This document shows positions 11,346 through 23,113 of a DNA stretch of 64,000 nucleotides, in pieces. Numbering within the stretch: position 1 is the stretch's first letter; every line of letters begins with the position of its first letter. Under the pieces are notes generated by a model. That model worked only from the letters and a program-made list of their open reading frames with translations, had not been told where the DNA came from and did not search any database. Origin of the DNA: Primula veris. Its lineage: Eukaryota > Streptophyta > Magnoliopsida > Ericales > Primulaceae. Location of the stretch: NCBI GenBank assembly GCA_963682055.1, contig OY821744.1, positions 8,720,835 through 8,784,834 of the forward strand, in the 5' to 3' direction. Position numbers and translations under genes: made by a program.

Positions 11346-12766
11346 GAGAGATAAGTACTCAAGTTTTTTCAGATTTGATATTGTGATTGGGACTTGAGAA
11401 TTGAAATTGTTACCTGACAAGTCGAGTAAAGTGAGCTCTGTTAGATTCCCAAGTGATTTTGGAATAGGCCCAGACAAATTGCAATTATTAAGACTTAGAT
11501 CAGTTAACGACTCTAGGCTTCCTATTGAATCGGGTTGTTTCCCTGTCAAATCCATATGAGAAATATGTAAGGATCTTAAAGATGTTAGATTTCCAAAAGA
11601 ATCTGGTATTTCCACTGCCAAATCCGTATCACTAAGATCTAAATATCTTAAAGTTGTTAGTTTACCAAAAGAATCTGGTAGTTCACCTCCCAAAACTGTA
11701 TGAGCAAGATCAAGATGGTTTAAAGATGTCAGTTTCCCAATAGAATCTGGTAGTTCACCTGCCAAATACGTATGAGAAAAATCTAAATGTCTTAAAGATG
11801 TTAGATTTCCAACTAAGTCCGGTAGTTCCCCTACCAAATCCGTATTAGAAAATACTGCACATCTTAAAAATGTTAGTTTCCCAAAAGACTCTGGTAGTTC
11901 CCTCCAAATCCGTCCGGTAAAGATTTAAATAGCTTAAAGATGTTAAATTCCCTACTGAGTCCGGTAGTCCTCTGTGTCCAAATCGAGTAAAGGCCATATC
12001 TAAATAATGGAGGGAACTCGTGTTTATGGAACTTATTTCTGGAATATCGCCTCTCAGATCATTTCCTACCAAACTCAGCCTTTTCAAATTTGGAAGCATG
12101 AAAATCTGTTTGGGTAAGATCCCATGCAAATCAGTGTAGTCAAGATCGATTATTTCCAAAGAGGCAGGTTCATCAATGAATTCGGTATACTTGAAGAAAT
12201 CTGCACAAGTCCAAAAACAAGTTCTTTCAAGTGGGTTACATTTTTCAATAATAAATCAAAATCATTTGCTTCAATAGATAAGCCGTTGTCCGAGATATCA
12301 ATGGAGACCAGTTTGGACAGAAATGAAAGTTCTCTTGGGATCGAACCACCGAAATCTGAACGAGAGAGGTTGAGGTGAGTCAGATTCGTAAAGCGTCCAA
12401 ATGCAGGTGAAATGTGGGAGTCGTCAAAGGAATTGTAAGCAAGGTTGAGACGCCGGAGATGGGTGAGATGGAATATCCCGTAACTGATATTGGTACTGAT
12501 GATGCCTGTGAGCTGACTACAACTAAGGTCACGCTCGATCACATGACCCGTCTCTTCATCACAAGTCACCCCATCCCACAAACAGCAATTGCTATTATTA
12601 CCGCTCTTGTTATTCCAAGATATAGTCTTCGGATACACATAGTCGCAACCCCAAGATGCCTCCTCATCGTCTATAGTTAGCGTATTCTTAAACTGTAACA
12701 GTACATACATCTGGTCATGACGACACAATTGGTGTGTAGCATGCCTACGTGGAAAAGTATAGAGAC
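11346..12766 (-). pseudogene. LRR receptor-like protein pseudogene (RLP, Cf-9-like type)
   Basis: Starts in the mature N-terminus (HATHQLCRHDQ, then the LRRNT region with NCCLWDGVTCDEETGH) and continues through about 15 LRR units of 24 residues. The signal peptide and start codon are missing: sequence upstream of 12766 no longer matches the paralogue. One-base frameshifts are visible near 12165 and near 11908. The 3' half of the gene is absent; reading stops matching RLP sequence after LKKLEYLSLS at about 11346. RLPs of this class are single-pass plasma-membrane immune or developmental receptors without a kinase. This copy cannot make one. Closest relative in the window: 32438-35360. Confidence 0.8.
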
Positions 12767-12836
12767 AAATTCATTTCGGTAATTTTGAGACAAATTCTTG
12801 ACCGGTCAAACACTTACACGTGATTTAATATGAGAC

Positions 12837-13531
12837 AAGGGCAGAACCAAAAATCCAGTTTAGCAGGGGCACAATACGAACATAATCGACAATACTTTTT
12901 TAATAATAAAGATATGAGTCCAATGGTGTAGATTTGAAATCTATACAATATAGTTTATAGTGTTGATAACGTTTGTTTAAAGGGTAAATCTCAATCGAGA
13001 AAAGTCGTATCTTTATAACTTTTTCTTTGAAAACGTTCTTGGAAAACCAAAAAGTACAATTCTAATTTTATTTTTAATTATCCATTCTAGGAAAAAAAAA
13101 GTTATTGAATAAGAAGAAGAAAAACATTAATTGGACAAATTTTAAATATGTTAATGGAATAAACCAAATTAAAACCAAATTTATCAAAACCTTATTTACT
13201 TCTACGAATGAAGTAATGAACGGTTATCTTGGTATTGGTTCATTTTATGTTCTATAAGATAAAAGACATACAACTAAAGTAAATCAGTGATATAATTATA
13301 CATGTAAAGAATTTTTTAATGTTTAAACGGAAAAAGTAAAATAAAAATAGAAAGAAAAAGAGCAGTTGTGAGATTCGAACCCAGAACTTGCGGCTGTAAA
13401 AAGAAGATTATGCCATTTAGGCTTATGTATAAGTTCGTGAATATCCTGCAATACATATTAAATAACCTAAGTCCAGTGGGGGCATGCCCCCACTGAACCA
13501 ATGCACTGAACCAATGCTGGATCCGCCCCTG
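12837..13531. mobile_element. Non-autonomous element with 9-bp target duplication
   Basis: The left end begins near AAGGGCAGAACCAAAAATCC and the right end (reversed) reads AGGGGCGGATCCAGCATTGG, imperfect terminal inverted repeats of a common plant repeat type. The flanks ATATGAGAC (12828-12836) and ATATGTGAC (13532-13540) match at 8 of 9 bases, which suits a Mutator-type insertion. A tRNA B-box-like GATTCGAACCC lies inside near 13372. Near the right end is the short palindrome GGGGGCATGCCCCC. It sits between the RLP pseudogene and its original upstream region (13545-13610). Confidence 0.6.
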
Positions 13532-13887
13532 ATATGTGACCGTATTTTTGGAACGGAAAATGGTGAGAAAGGGCATTGTGCATTTCATTCCTATATAGCC
13601 CTACAAGTGTAGAAATGTTCCATTGACTGTTTGTATTAATTGCCTGTGCGAGCAACCTCTCCAACCCTAATAAAAGCTCTATTGAATTTATCACCCATAT
13701 TAGGATTAACATTATTGAACTTTTATACCTATTAAAAATTGGCTGAATCATTGATTAGTACATGATTATTTTTCCTTAAAAACTCCATGATTATTTTTTC
13801 TTATCATTAATGCGCAACTTGCAATTGCAACTACAAAATTGAAGAAGACCAACAAGTCATATCAAACACTTTTTAAGTCTAACTCTA

Positions 13888-14510
13888 ACCACACATATGG
13901 TTGTAAATGAAATGAGTTATTATGAAATCGTTCGTGTTCGTTTCGACTAAATTTCAGTTCATGTTCGTTAATTTATAAACGATTATGATAATGAACAATA
14001 ATATATCGTTCGTCTACTAATTGAACTGAACATGAACATGGCTGTGTTCGTTTCGTCTAATCTCGTGTTCGTGTAACAGTATAAAATTTGATAAGATCAA
14101 AAAATAAATATATTAAAGATGTAACAAAAACAACATAGTATTCTTACAAATTAATGAACTTATTTATACTACAGTAATACTAATGATATGTTTGTATTAT
14201 TTCAAACTTATTAATATAATTTATATCATTCTACTATAAATACAGTTACCGATTTTATTGTTAAGTGCTTGACTCGTTAAAGTAATTAATTATACATATC
14301 TAAAAAAGAATTTATATCTTAATACAATATATAAACATAAATTTATGAAAAATTTACGTTATAGTGTCAAATAGATTAATTAACTAAGATTTTATTTATT
14401 TGTGGACATTTTTATCATAGTAAGCAATATTATAATAATAAAGATAAAATTATAATATAATTCCATCAATCTGAGATAATTGTTTAAAATATATTAAAAC
14501 AATTGACAAG
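13888..14510. mobile_element. Degenerate hAT-like repeat with TTCGTTCGTGTTCG motifs
   Basis: Homologous to the better preserved element at 60336-61029. Shared blocks include ATGAGTT...AAATCGTTCGTGTTCG, a self-complementary GAACATGAAC/GTTCATGTTC stretch, and CTCGTGTTCGTGTAAC. Termini are decayed and no target duplication was resolved. Confidence 0.5.
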
Positions 14511-14577
14511 GAATTGTGACATTTGGGTTCTTATCAAGTATTCAACATCTTTGGCTGCAGGAATCAAATATTTATAT

Positions 14578-14632
14578 ACGCAAATCAGTGTAGTTAAGAT
14601 CAATTATTTCCAAAGAGGACAGGTTCATTAAC
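14578..14632 (-). pseudogene. Tiny RLP fragment
   Basis: About 50 bp (GCAAATCAGTGTAGTTAAGA and following) matches the LRR segment encoding IIDLDYTDLHG in the RLP pseudogene at about 12130-12175. Isolated scrap of the cluster. Confidence 0.5.
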
Positions 14633-15063
14633 TCGTTTACGTGTCCATCCGTATTCGGGGTAAAACTTCAGAGACCGAGTAGTAAGTATTGATCTTTTGA
14701 ATACCAAATTGTGACATTTTTTTGTGGTAATATTTAGAAACAGGGAACACCTGAAACGTCGCCATGTCTTTCTTAATTTTGAGTTGAAATATTAATGAAC
14801 ATTTAGTACCCATCTCAACAATGAAACGTTATTAAAATTTTCAAGTACTAATAGGTCATGCCAATCTTATTACAACTCAAAATAGTTTGACGTTTTAGTG
14901 GCTGATCAACATACGAATGTAACATGTAGTTTATCGATCCTTTTATTCTTACTGTCCAAACTCCAATTAGACTTAAAATAGAAGTATAACACGTGCATAT
15001 TGAGTAAAGACTAATGCACACTATATTACTATTGAGTTGTGGAAGACATACAATCAACGTCAA

Positions 15064-15668
15064 TTAATTTGCTTTAGGGTGGTTTCTTCTTCTCGGTCTG
15101 CCATTTCGTGGCCCATAAATTCCTAGTAACCATCTTGGCCACCCGACAAAGAGCATGAGAAATCCTAATATCAAACCGAATGGAACTCCGCATCCATAAC
15201 CAAACAAAACGATTCTCCACGTAAATCCGCTAGAAAAAATTGAATGGCCTTCCTTTTGATTTGTCACTTTTGGTGTATGTGGTTTCTTACTATCTCCACA
15301 TAAGTTTGACAATAGGAGTCCGCATAATCCTGAATTCTCAATATACGAGTTATTTGCAAATGTATTAAACTGATTTCCTGAAGGTATCTATCTGTCCAAC
15401 TAGATGGTTATACGAAAGGTTTAGGTTGGCAATATTTGTTATACTTGCAAGTTGAATAGGTATTATCCTTGTAAGTATATTGGAAGAGAGGTCTAGTATC
15501 TGAAGGTTATAAAGATTTCCTAAAGAAGTTGGGATAGGACCTGTGAGGCTGTTATGCGATAAATTTAACAATCGAAGTGAATTGAGCTCTTGAAGAGCCT
15601 CCGGAATCTGACCTTCAAAGTTATCGGCAGATAAGTCGATTGTTGCGAGAGTTGTGAGGATACATGGA
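15064..15668 (-). pseudogene. RLP 3' fragment (last LRRs, membrane anchor, basic tail)
   Basis: Minus-strand reading gives the last LRRs ([29 protein letters not shown]), a frameshift near 15375 in the LRR cap, then GDSKKPHTPKV, a membrane segment (IVLFGYGCGVPFGLILGFL) and the basic tail NGRPRRRNHPKAN with a stop at 15064. It begins abruptly at an inversion junction near 15668. Only the C-terminal part of an RLP is present. Confidence 0.8.
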
Positions 15669-15689
15669 AAGTCGATTGTTGCAGATAAG

Positions 15690-16286
15690 CCTCCGGAATC
15701 CTCGCAACACTCGCAACAATCGACTTATATGCCAATAACTTTGAAGGTCAGATTCAGAGGCCCTTCAAGAGCTCAATTCACTTCGATTGTTAAATTTATC
15801 GCATAACAGCCTAACAGGTCCTATCCCAACTTCTTTAGGAAATCTTTATAACCTTCAGATACTAGACCTCTCTTCCAATATACTAACAGGGACAATACCT
15901 ATTCAACTTGCAAGTATATAACAACTCTTGCCAACCTAAACGTTTCGTATAACCATCTAGTTGGTCAGATACCTCGAGGAAAACAGTTTAATACATTTGA
16001 AAATAACTCGCATATTGAGAATCCAGGATTATTCGGACTCCCATTGCCAAAAGTATGTGGAGATAATAATAAACCACAGTCACCAAAAGTGATAAAGCAA
16101 AAGGAAGACCAATCAATTTTTTCTAGCGGGTTTACTTGGAAAATTGTTGTGTTTGGTTATGTATGCGGAGTTCCATTCGGATTAATATTAGGATATCTCA
16201 TGTTCTTTGTCGGATGGCCAAGATTGTTTTTAGGAATTGCTGGGCCCAAAAATGGTAGGCCGAGAAGAAGAAGGAACCACATGTAA
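15690..16286 (+). pseudogene. RLP 3' fragment, inverted copy
   Basis: Nearly the same C-terminal RLP segment as at 15064-15668 but on the plus strand, head to head. It carries the one-base deletion GGTCAGATTCAGAGGCCC also present in the RLP at 32970, a decayed LRR stretch, then an open tail with KVCGDNNKPQSPKV, a membrane segment (IVVFGYVCGVPFGLILGYL) and RPRRRRNHM. The 3' flank (16287-16545) matches the 3' flank of the RLP at 32170-32437, so this copy derives from that gene or its close sister. Confidence 0.8.
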
Positions 16287-16493
16287 GTTAATTAAATTGA
16301 TTGTACTTATTCCATAATTCAAAAGTTATGCTTTGATCTTTGCTAAATAATAACTTTTTGTACTTTTGTTTAGTCTGTTGGACAATTGACATGGTTAGTT
16401 GGTGACAATTAAACGAACTATTTTACATTGGAAATACGGCATGCATATTAAATGTCTATATCTTGATTAGCTACTAAAACATCAAACTGTGTT

Positions 16494-16600
16494 GGTAATT
16501 TAAGTCTGCTTGTGTGTTTCCTATCATTTGCCTTTTGGACTTTTTATGGTAATTTAAGTCTGCTTGTGTGTTTCCTATCATTTGCCTTGTGTGTTACTTG
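16494..16600. repeat. 54-bp tandem duplication
   Basis: GGTAATTTAAGTCTGCTTG begins at 16494 and again at 16548; the two units are almost identical. It lies in the RLP 3' flank. The copy of this flank near 32195-32240 has a single unit. Confidence 0.8.
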
Positions 16601-16850
16601 CAAGTTGAATAGGTATTGTCCTTGTACGTATATTAATTGGAAGAGAGGTATAGTATCTGAAGGTTATAAAGATTTTCTAAAGAAGCTGGGATAGGACCTG
16701 TGAAGCTGTTATGCGATAAATTTAACAATCGAAGTGAATTGACCTCTGGAATCTGACCTTCAAAGTTATTGGCAGATAAGTCGATTGTTGTGAGAGTTGT
16801 GAGGATACGCTCGATTTCAACCTCGAAGCCATTCCACACTACTGCAATAG
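16585..16850 (-). pseudogene. Third RLP C-terminal LRR fragment
   Basis: Minus strand reads [67 protein letters not shown]: the same terminal LRR block as the other two fragments and the RLP at 32.9 kb. No membrane anchor follows. Confidence 0.75.
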
Positions 16851-16862
16851 AGTTTTGATACA

Positions 16863-17320
16863 ACTTAAATTGCAAACCAAATCAATCATTACACAAATCA
16901 GATAAAAAATAAAGAATCAGCTAAGATTTATCAACTACCAACCAAGATTTACCTTTCAAACACAACCCACAAACAAATTAACAAAAACCCTAAGCCTAAG
17001 CAAAAGTAATACGTATTCATTAACTACGACCAAGAATGACCTAAAAACCACATGATGAAATTCCATTACAACCCAAAAGCTAACAAAAAAATGCTAGGGA
17101 AATTAAGATCCAATACGACTAAATTTTGTCGTCTACTCAAAACCCCAATTCGAAAGTACCTAAACAAAAATAAATCAACCCAACTCAATATAACTAAAAA
17201 CTGCAAACTAAATAAAACCATTACACAAATCAGCTAAGATTCATCAACTACCAATCAAGATTTACCCTTTAAACAAAACCCACAAACAATTTAACAAAAA
17301 CCAACAATAAATCATAATTG
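16863..17320. repeat. Diverged duplicated block
   Basis: A block beginning TGCAAACCAAATCAATCATT near 16870 recurs near 17202 (TGCAAACTAAATAAAACCAT). Both continue through CAGCTAAGATT, ATCAACTACCAA and ACAAAACCCACAAAC-type sequence. Function unknown; no coding potential supported. Confidence 0.55.
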
Positions 17321-17554
17321 GAATACATCAAACAAAATCACAAATTTCAAAAAGATTGAATATTTTTCTCACCTTCGATACCCGAATGGAAAATACCGAG
17401 ACCGAACCAAGATGTGTAGTGATTAGCAGGTGTGAGATCATAAACATTCAATGTAACAAGGGTTTGATTATCCAAATTAGAAACATTATTTTCCCCCATT
17501 TTCCACAAATAATTGCAATTTTCTTCACAGATTTTTTTTTTTGCAATTATTATG

Positions 17555-17670
17555 TATATATATATATAGTATATATTTATGTATACATTTATGAGATCGG
17601 GCTCTTCTCTTTCTCTCTCTATATGTATATATTTATGTATATATATATATATATATATATTATAGTATAT
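17555..17670. repeat. AT dinucleotide-rich microsatellite
   Basis: Long runs of TATATATA interrupted by a CTCTTTCTCTCTC stretch. Confidence 0.7.
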
Positions 17671-17759
17671 ATTGTAAAGCGTATGAGAAAAGAAGAAAAT
17701 TTTTTTGAGAAAAGATGAAACAGGTGTTTATGTTACAATGTTACAAGATTTTTTCACAA

Positions 17760-17900
17760 ATTGTATATTATATATACTGTATTACAGACAAAACACACGT
17801 AGATTTAATATATTTTACAGCGATTCTGTGTAGATGGATAGATTAAATCTACGGTTTACAGTGATTCACTTTGCATATAGTTTTCATAAATTGCAGAAAC
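17760..17900. mobile_element. Putative MULE terminus
   Basis: Carries ATTAAATCTACGGTTTACAG and CAGTCCCTAC motifs that recur near 20960-21050 and at 27150-27250. Lies just outside the decayed MULE-OTU gene, and may be its left end. The match is short and the terminus is not precisely defined. Confidence 0.3.
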
Positions 17901-18449
17901 AGTCCCTACAATTTTTGAAAAGTGTATATTGGTCATATCAATTAAAATACTGAATATTTTTTTCAAATTAAACATAATTTTTTTAATAAAAAAACTAAAT
18001 GCCTTATTATTAAAAATTTAGATAAAATAAATTTGGTCAATTCAAACAATCTCTCAAAATAAACACAAAATTTAGACAAATTTACACAAAAAAAGTTGAT
18101 TTCATAAATTTTATATTTTTGGTTCATGTTACCTTTTTGTGAAGTGTATAAGTTGATATTTATTGAAACATTAACTAAATCGTCAATTTTTTTGAAGTGT
18201 TTTTGGTTTGTTTTTAACACTTGGATAACGCAATATAAAACATTAACTAAATCGTCAATTTGGTGTCAATCGTCAATTTTCTTGAATGAAACAATCATAA
18301 ATTATATAAATTTCATAAAAGAAATTAACTCAATATGCAAACATTAACTAAATTTCATAAAACATATTTATTAAACATGATACATCATATAAATTTACAA
18401 CAACTTGAAAAAAAGAGTAATTTACATCAAATTAAAAATAAAAAACTAA

Positions 18450-20570
18450 TTATGGACTTGATACGTCTATAGCTTCTTCTTCAGTTACAATTTGCTTTCC
18501 CGATTGCCTTTCTAGCGCCATATATAAGTTGAAATTTACTCGAAAAAGTTCATTCCATGGCTCAGCAGCCTCAGTGCGTGTTTCTTCCCACCGTGCTATA
18601 ATTCTTGTCATTGAGAAGATATCTTCTTTAGTAATAACTTGAGTATAATGACAACTGTTGACGTACACTATTACAGTAGAGATGTAATATGTCGTTCCAG
18701 GAGGCGGACCAGTATAAAGAGGTAAAAAAGTGTCGTTCCATACTTGTACCCCTCCATTTTTATTTGGCCATAATGACAACAATACAATTGCCATATTATA
18801 ATGAGATGCAATTAAAAAACCATAAGATGAAAATCTCATCCATTTGTCACAAGGGACAGGATTTGTAGGATGATAAAAATTCAAACTGGATAGAATAAAA
18901 TCATATCGATAACCTTCAAAATCGAGATTTTCAAACAGATCATAATAAACACATTTCATTTGCTGCAGCTCTTGAAACTAGTCACATCTAACTGCGTACC
19001 AATCATTTTCCACATGTTCTTTATCCATCATATTTGTAATTACTCGGAACCCACAGTTACCATCCCCACGCACATCATAAACCGTATCGATGTAATTATG
19101 TAACATGACCCATATTTGGTCACTGTACAGGAAGGTTTTCCTAGTGGTGGTGGGTTTATTTGTCTGGTTTCGCGGGCTCCTAGTTGTATTTACCTTTACA
19201 TCCGGTGTTTCTTCCGCTTTACCTTTGCTCTTATCTCTACTAGTACTAGCACTCTGTTCCTCCACATACTCCCATCCTGACTTATCTCTCTTACTAGAAT
19301 TGTCTCATTTTCTAGGTCTCCTCCTAATTTGTCTCACTTCGGGATCATTCATGAATGTTCTAGATGGTAAGGTTATCTCTCGAAGTTGTGTTTTCATACG
19401 CCGTTTTTCAACATTAGTTTTGGTATAATATACACTTTTAAACTCTTCTAGATCACCCTCTACCCCATAATCATCGATGTTTTCATTATCATCAATTACG
19501 TCTAATTTTTTCCATAATGTATGAATATATTCTAGAGGAAGAGACTTCCCGAATAAAATATGTTCACTCATAATATGATGACAAGTTAACCCGTGAGACA
19601 ATTTTATACCGCAAGAACAATTCTCATCAGACTGGCCACTATATTTTTTGTGTTCTTGAAATAATAAATCAAATGCATGTTGTGTGATATACGATCTAAG
19701 ATTTTTAAATAGAGGTGTACGTTCTGAATGTGGAAAATAAGACTTGCATTTATCCAACTTCATCTTAATATCCTCAAACTGTTTTTCTAGAATTTTATTC
19801 ACCTCTACCCAAACATTTTCAAGCGTGCCAATATTTGTGGAAAGAGATCTTTTTAGCTTTGAGTGTTGTTTTTCGGCTCGATTGCTAGTTCTGTTACCTA
19901 GATGTGTTGTATGGTTGGTATAACATGCAACAAACTTATCAGCATAATTATTTAACAACTTGTCTACATACTTAAACACAGCATGATACAATTTGTAGGA
20001 GAAATTGAAAGAAGATCGGTTATGATTGTACTCCTCTATCGACTCAGAATCAACCAATAAACCCCAATTATCTAGAAACGTTTTCCACTCCTCGTCTGGT
20101 TTTTTTTTTTTTTTTTTACAGTTTTTCAAAACATTTTTGGCAATATGAAAAGTGCACAATATATGATGAGAATCAGGAAAAATAACGGATAAAACATTTA
20201 TCAAAGGCATTTCTGTGTCGGTTACAAACACCCTAGGTAGTATACAACCCTTCAATGTATTTTTAAATTTTTCCAAAGCTCATATATAACTTTCCTGAGT
20301 CTATCACTCATGAAAACAAAACCTAAACAATATTTTTGGTTTGTTGATGTCATTCCTACGACTTCTAGAAATGACATATTAAAACGGTTTGTCTTATATG
20401 TATAATCCATTAACAAGACATCACCATCGTCGTCATCGTCATCACCATCGTCGTCATCATCATCATTCTCCACATCCGACTGTTCATCACCTGACCCATA
20501 CAGATTCATTCCCAGTTCATTGAACTCCGCACATAGTAAGTCCGCGTCCGTTTTAGATTTCATCCGTTTG
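18450..20570 (-). pseudogene. Decayed MULE transposase with OTU domain
   Basis: Same architecture as the fold-back element's gene but diverged. Minus strand in order: acidic GDEQSDVENDDDDDD stretch, first catalytic D in LLMDYTYKTNRF, TGA replacing a Trp and a frameshift near 20260-20275, second D in VFVTDTEMP, CTFHIAKNV, an 18-base poly-T tract coding Lys, E in NRAEKQHSKL, a canonical SWIM motif CSCGIKLSHGLTCHH, a TGA stop at 19305-19307, the OTU motif GDGNCGFRVI, a TAG stop at 18978-18980, then NSCHYTQVI. Reading is otherwise in frame from 20276 to 18450. The N-terminal zinc finger is missing. It cannot give a full protein, but few lesions suggest moderately recent death. Confidence 0.85.
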
Positions 20571-20939
20571 AACGATAGTCATTATTTATCTTATTTAAAT
20601 TCATAAAAAAAATGCTACATAATCTCATATGTTAGACTTTTAGTCATTATTTTATATACTTTATTTGTTTGAAACTTTTTGATACCATAGTGTACTGATA
20701 CCATATTATTTTGTCTTAATTATAACGCTCTAGTAAAAAAACATATTTTGACAAAAAAAAAAGGTGTCTTAATTATTTTCTGATAAAAGAATAAAAGAAT
20801 ATTCATCACCAATAAACCAAAAATAGATCAAAATAAATAAATAAAACCAAACCAAAAGAAATTCAAAAAAAAAAAAGAGGCTGGATTTTTATATTATATG
20901 TTTTCTGAAAAAACGCATAAACTGTATTTTTTTTTGTAC

Positions 20940-21790
20940 GGAGCGCACATTATTATTGCAAACCATAGATTAAATGTACGGTTTGGAATGAAAAATTACA
21001 CAGCCAGTCCATGCGTTAATTACACAGTCCCTTTTAAAAAAAACCCAACTTTCGTTTACAGTCTCTTTTGGTTTACAGACTTTCTTTAAAAAAAACACTC
21101 AAATCACCAATCAACCAAAATAAAAACCATAACCACCAAATTTTGTTCTGCTTTAATTCACTGAATTAGATATCCTAATTCAAGTTATTTCTTTATTCCC
21201 TAGTTTATTATTTATTTTATATAGTTTCAATTTATAAAATATGGAAAAAGATATAAAATATGCCAATTGATTATTCACTTGGTGATTATAATTGCTTGTT
21301 ATTTGTTTATATTAATTAAACAAACTTAGGATTGTTGATATTTTTCCTGTTTTTATAAAAAATAGGATTTTTATTCAAATTTGTTTATTTAGATATTTAT
21401 TATTAATTGTTTGGTTTCCTTCTCTTGTTTTGATTGGAAAAAATAAAAATAGTTAGGGTTTATTAATATTTATCCGTTTTGAAAATTAGGTTTTTTTAAA
21501 TTTTTTTTGATTTATATGTTAATTACTTTGTTTGCATAAATATTAGTTGTATATTAATTAAAAAAAAACTTAGGGTTGTTGATATTTTTCCCGTTTTATA
21601 AAAAAAAATTGGGTTTTTATTCAAATTTGTTTATTTAGATATACTAATTGTTTGGTTGTCATTAAGCTGTTTTTTGCATAGCTTTTAGGCTGTTTTTTAA
21701 GATTTTTTAAACTATTTTTTAAGCAGCTTTTAGGCTGTTTAAAAAAACATATTACAAGATGTTTCAAAAACAGGTTACAAGTTAGATGAA
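20940..21790 (+). repeat. Long repeat, copy A
   Basis: AT-rich block with ordered landmarks: AATTACACAG/CAGTCC outer motifs, AATTCACTGAATTAGATATCC, TGCCAATTGATTATTCACTT, TCAAATTTGTTTATTTAGAT, and an inner stretch rich in AGCTTTTAGGCTGTTT. The same order occurs reversed in copy B and directly in copy C. With B it forms an inverted pair around the gene fragments at 23.1-25.9 kb. Confidence 0.7.
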
Positions 21791-21859
21791 CCCAGTTTTT
21801 GTCTCAAAGAGAAAATATAGAAGTTATTTGCTTAAAACCCTGTAATCAGACAAACTCTT

Positions 21860-23049
21860 TGTTGGCCCCGGTGCGGCTAAGGTTTAGGTTTTTTTTTTTT
21901 TTTTTTTTTTGCCTAATTAAAATCTAAGTGCAACTAACAACCCAACTTTCTCAATTCTTAGCTTAAGCGTTAATAAACGTTAAACAACCCAAACGCAAGC
22001 AATATAATAAGCAAGAATAAATATTGCGGAAAGTAAAAGTTAGAGAAAGAAAATGACACCGTGATTTATAGAGGTTCGGCAATCGGCCTACGTCCTCTCC
22101 TCGGTACTACCGAGTATTTCACTAATAATCTTTTTCCGGATATTACAATCCTAACGAGCTAATCAACCGATTAAGCTCTCCCACACTTTATGAGTGTCCC
22201 GAATGAAAAGATCTACAGCTTTTAAGCTTCACTTGCTTACAAAGCCTCTACCCGATCACTCGCTCACAAAAATGAGTTTATAAAACACTCGTTACAATTT
22301 TATCGAAAATTGAACCAACACCCACAATTTGATTGCTTCTAAATAAGCTATTATGTGGTTTTGATGATGTTTGATCTTTTGTTGAGCTCGAATTGCTTTT
22401 TCTTCAATTTTCCTCTTTTTCGAATTATTTCACCAAAATGGTGATTTTTAGGGTTTGTATGGATAGAGGTTGAAGGATGATGATCTATATATTGATTGGT
22501 AGTTTGGGAGAGAGATTGGACTTGTTTATATAGACCAAAGGTCTGTTTTTTGTTTATCTGACCGTTGGTAGTGGTTGAGGCTATTTTCCACCGGTTTTAA
22601 GCAACTTTCCAGAATAAGCTGAAAAGCTGTTTTCGAAAACTGCAGAAAACGATCGGTCGTTTTTCTGCAGTCGATCGGTCGTTATTCAGAAAACGATCGG
22701 TTGTTTCTGAGTTTCGACCGGTCGTTATTCAGACGAGCTCTCTGGAATAATTTGGACCAAAAACGATCGGTCGTTTTTGTACAGACGATCGGTCGTTTTC
22801 TCTGGCAGTTTCTCGGTCTTCTCGCTATTCTTCGAAAGCTCATAACTCCTTCGTTTTAGCTCCGATTCTGGTTCCTCTTGAACCTGTGGCTTCGTTTTTC
22901 TGTGCTCTATCTTTCTGGCGTCCTGAAATTTATATTTTCTTCTTTTGGAAAATACAAGCATTATATCATCGAAATAGAGAAATCGTAAAATCATTAAAAA
23001 CATAATCAAAGTTATAATCAAAATCAATTATTGAACTCTAAGTTCAACA
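21860..23049. mobile_element. Solo LTR of a retrotransposon
   Basis: Begins TGTTGGCCCC and ends AAGTTCAACA, giving the short inverted TGTTG/CAACA ends of LTRs. The five bases CTCTT flank it exactly on both sides (21855-21859 and 23050-23054). Inside are motifs typical of plant LTRs (TATAGAGGTTCGGCAATCGG, CCTACGTCCTCTCC). No second LTR, primer-binding site or coding region is present, so it is a solo LTR left by recombination. It also holds six variants of CGATCGGTCGTT at 22640-22800. Confidence 0.85.
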
Positions 23050-23113
23050 CTCTTAATGGTGAAACCTTTTCAATTTTTTTTAAAGAACTAACTAAACTAC
23101 CTGTATAAATAAA

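Noticed and set aside
13357..13420. Separate tRNA gene near the GATTCGAACCC motif
   Set aside because: Only a B-box-like word; no cloverleaf could be drawn.
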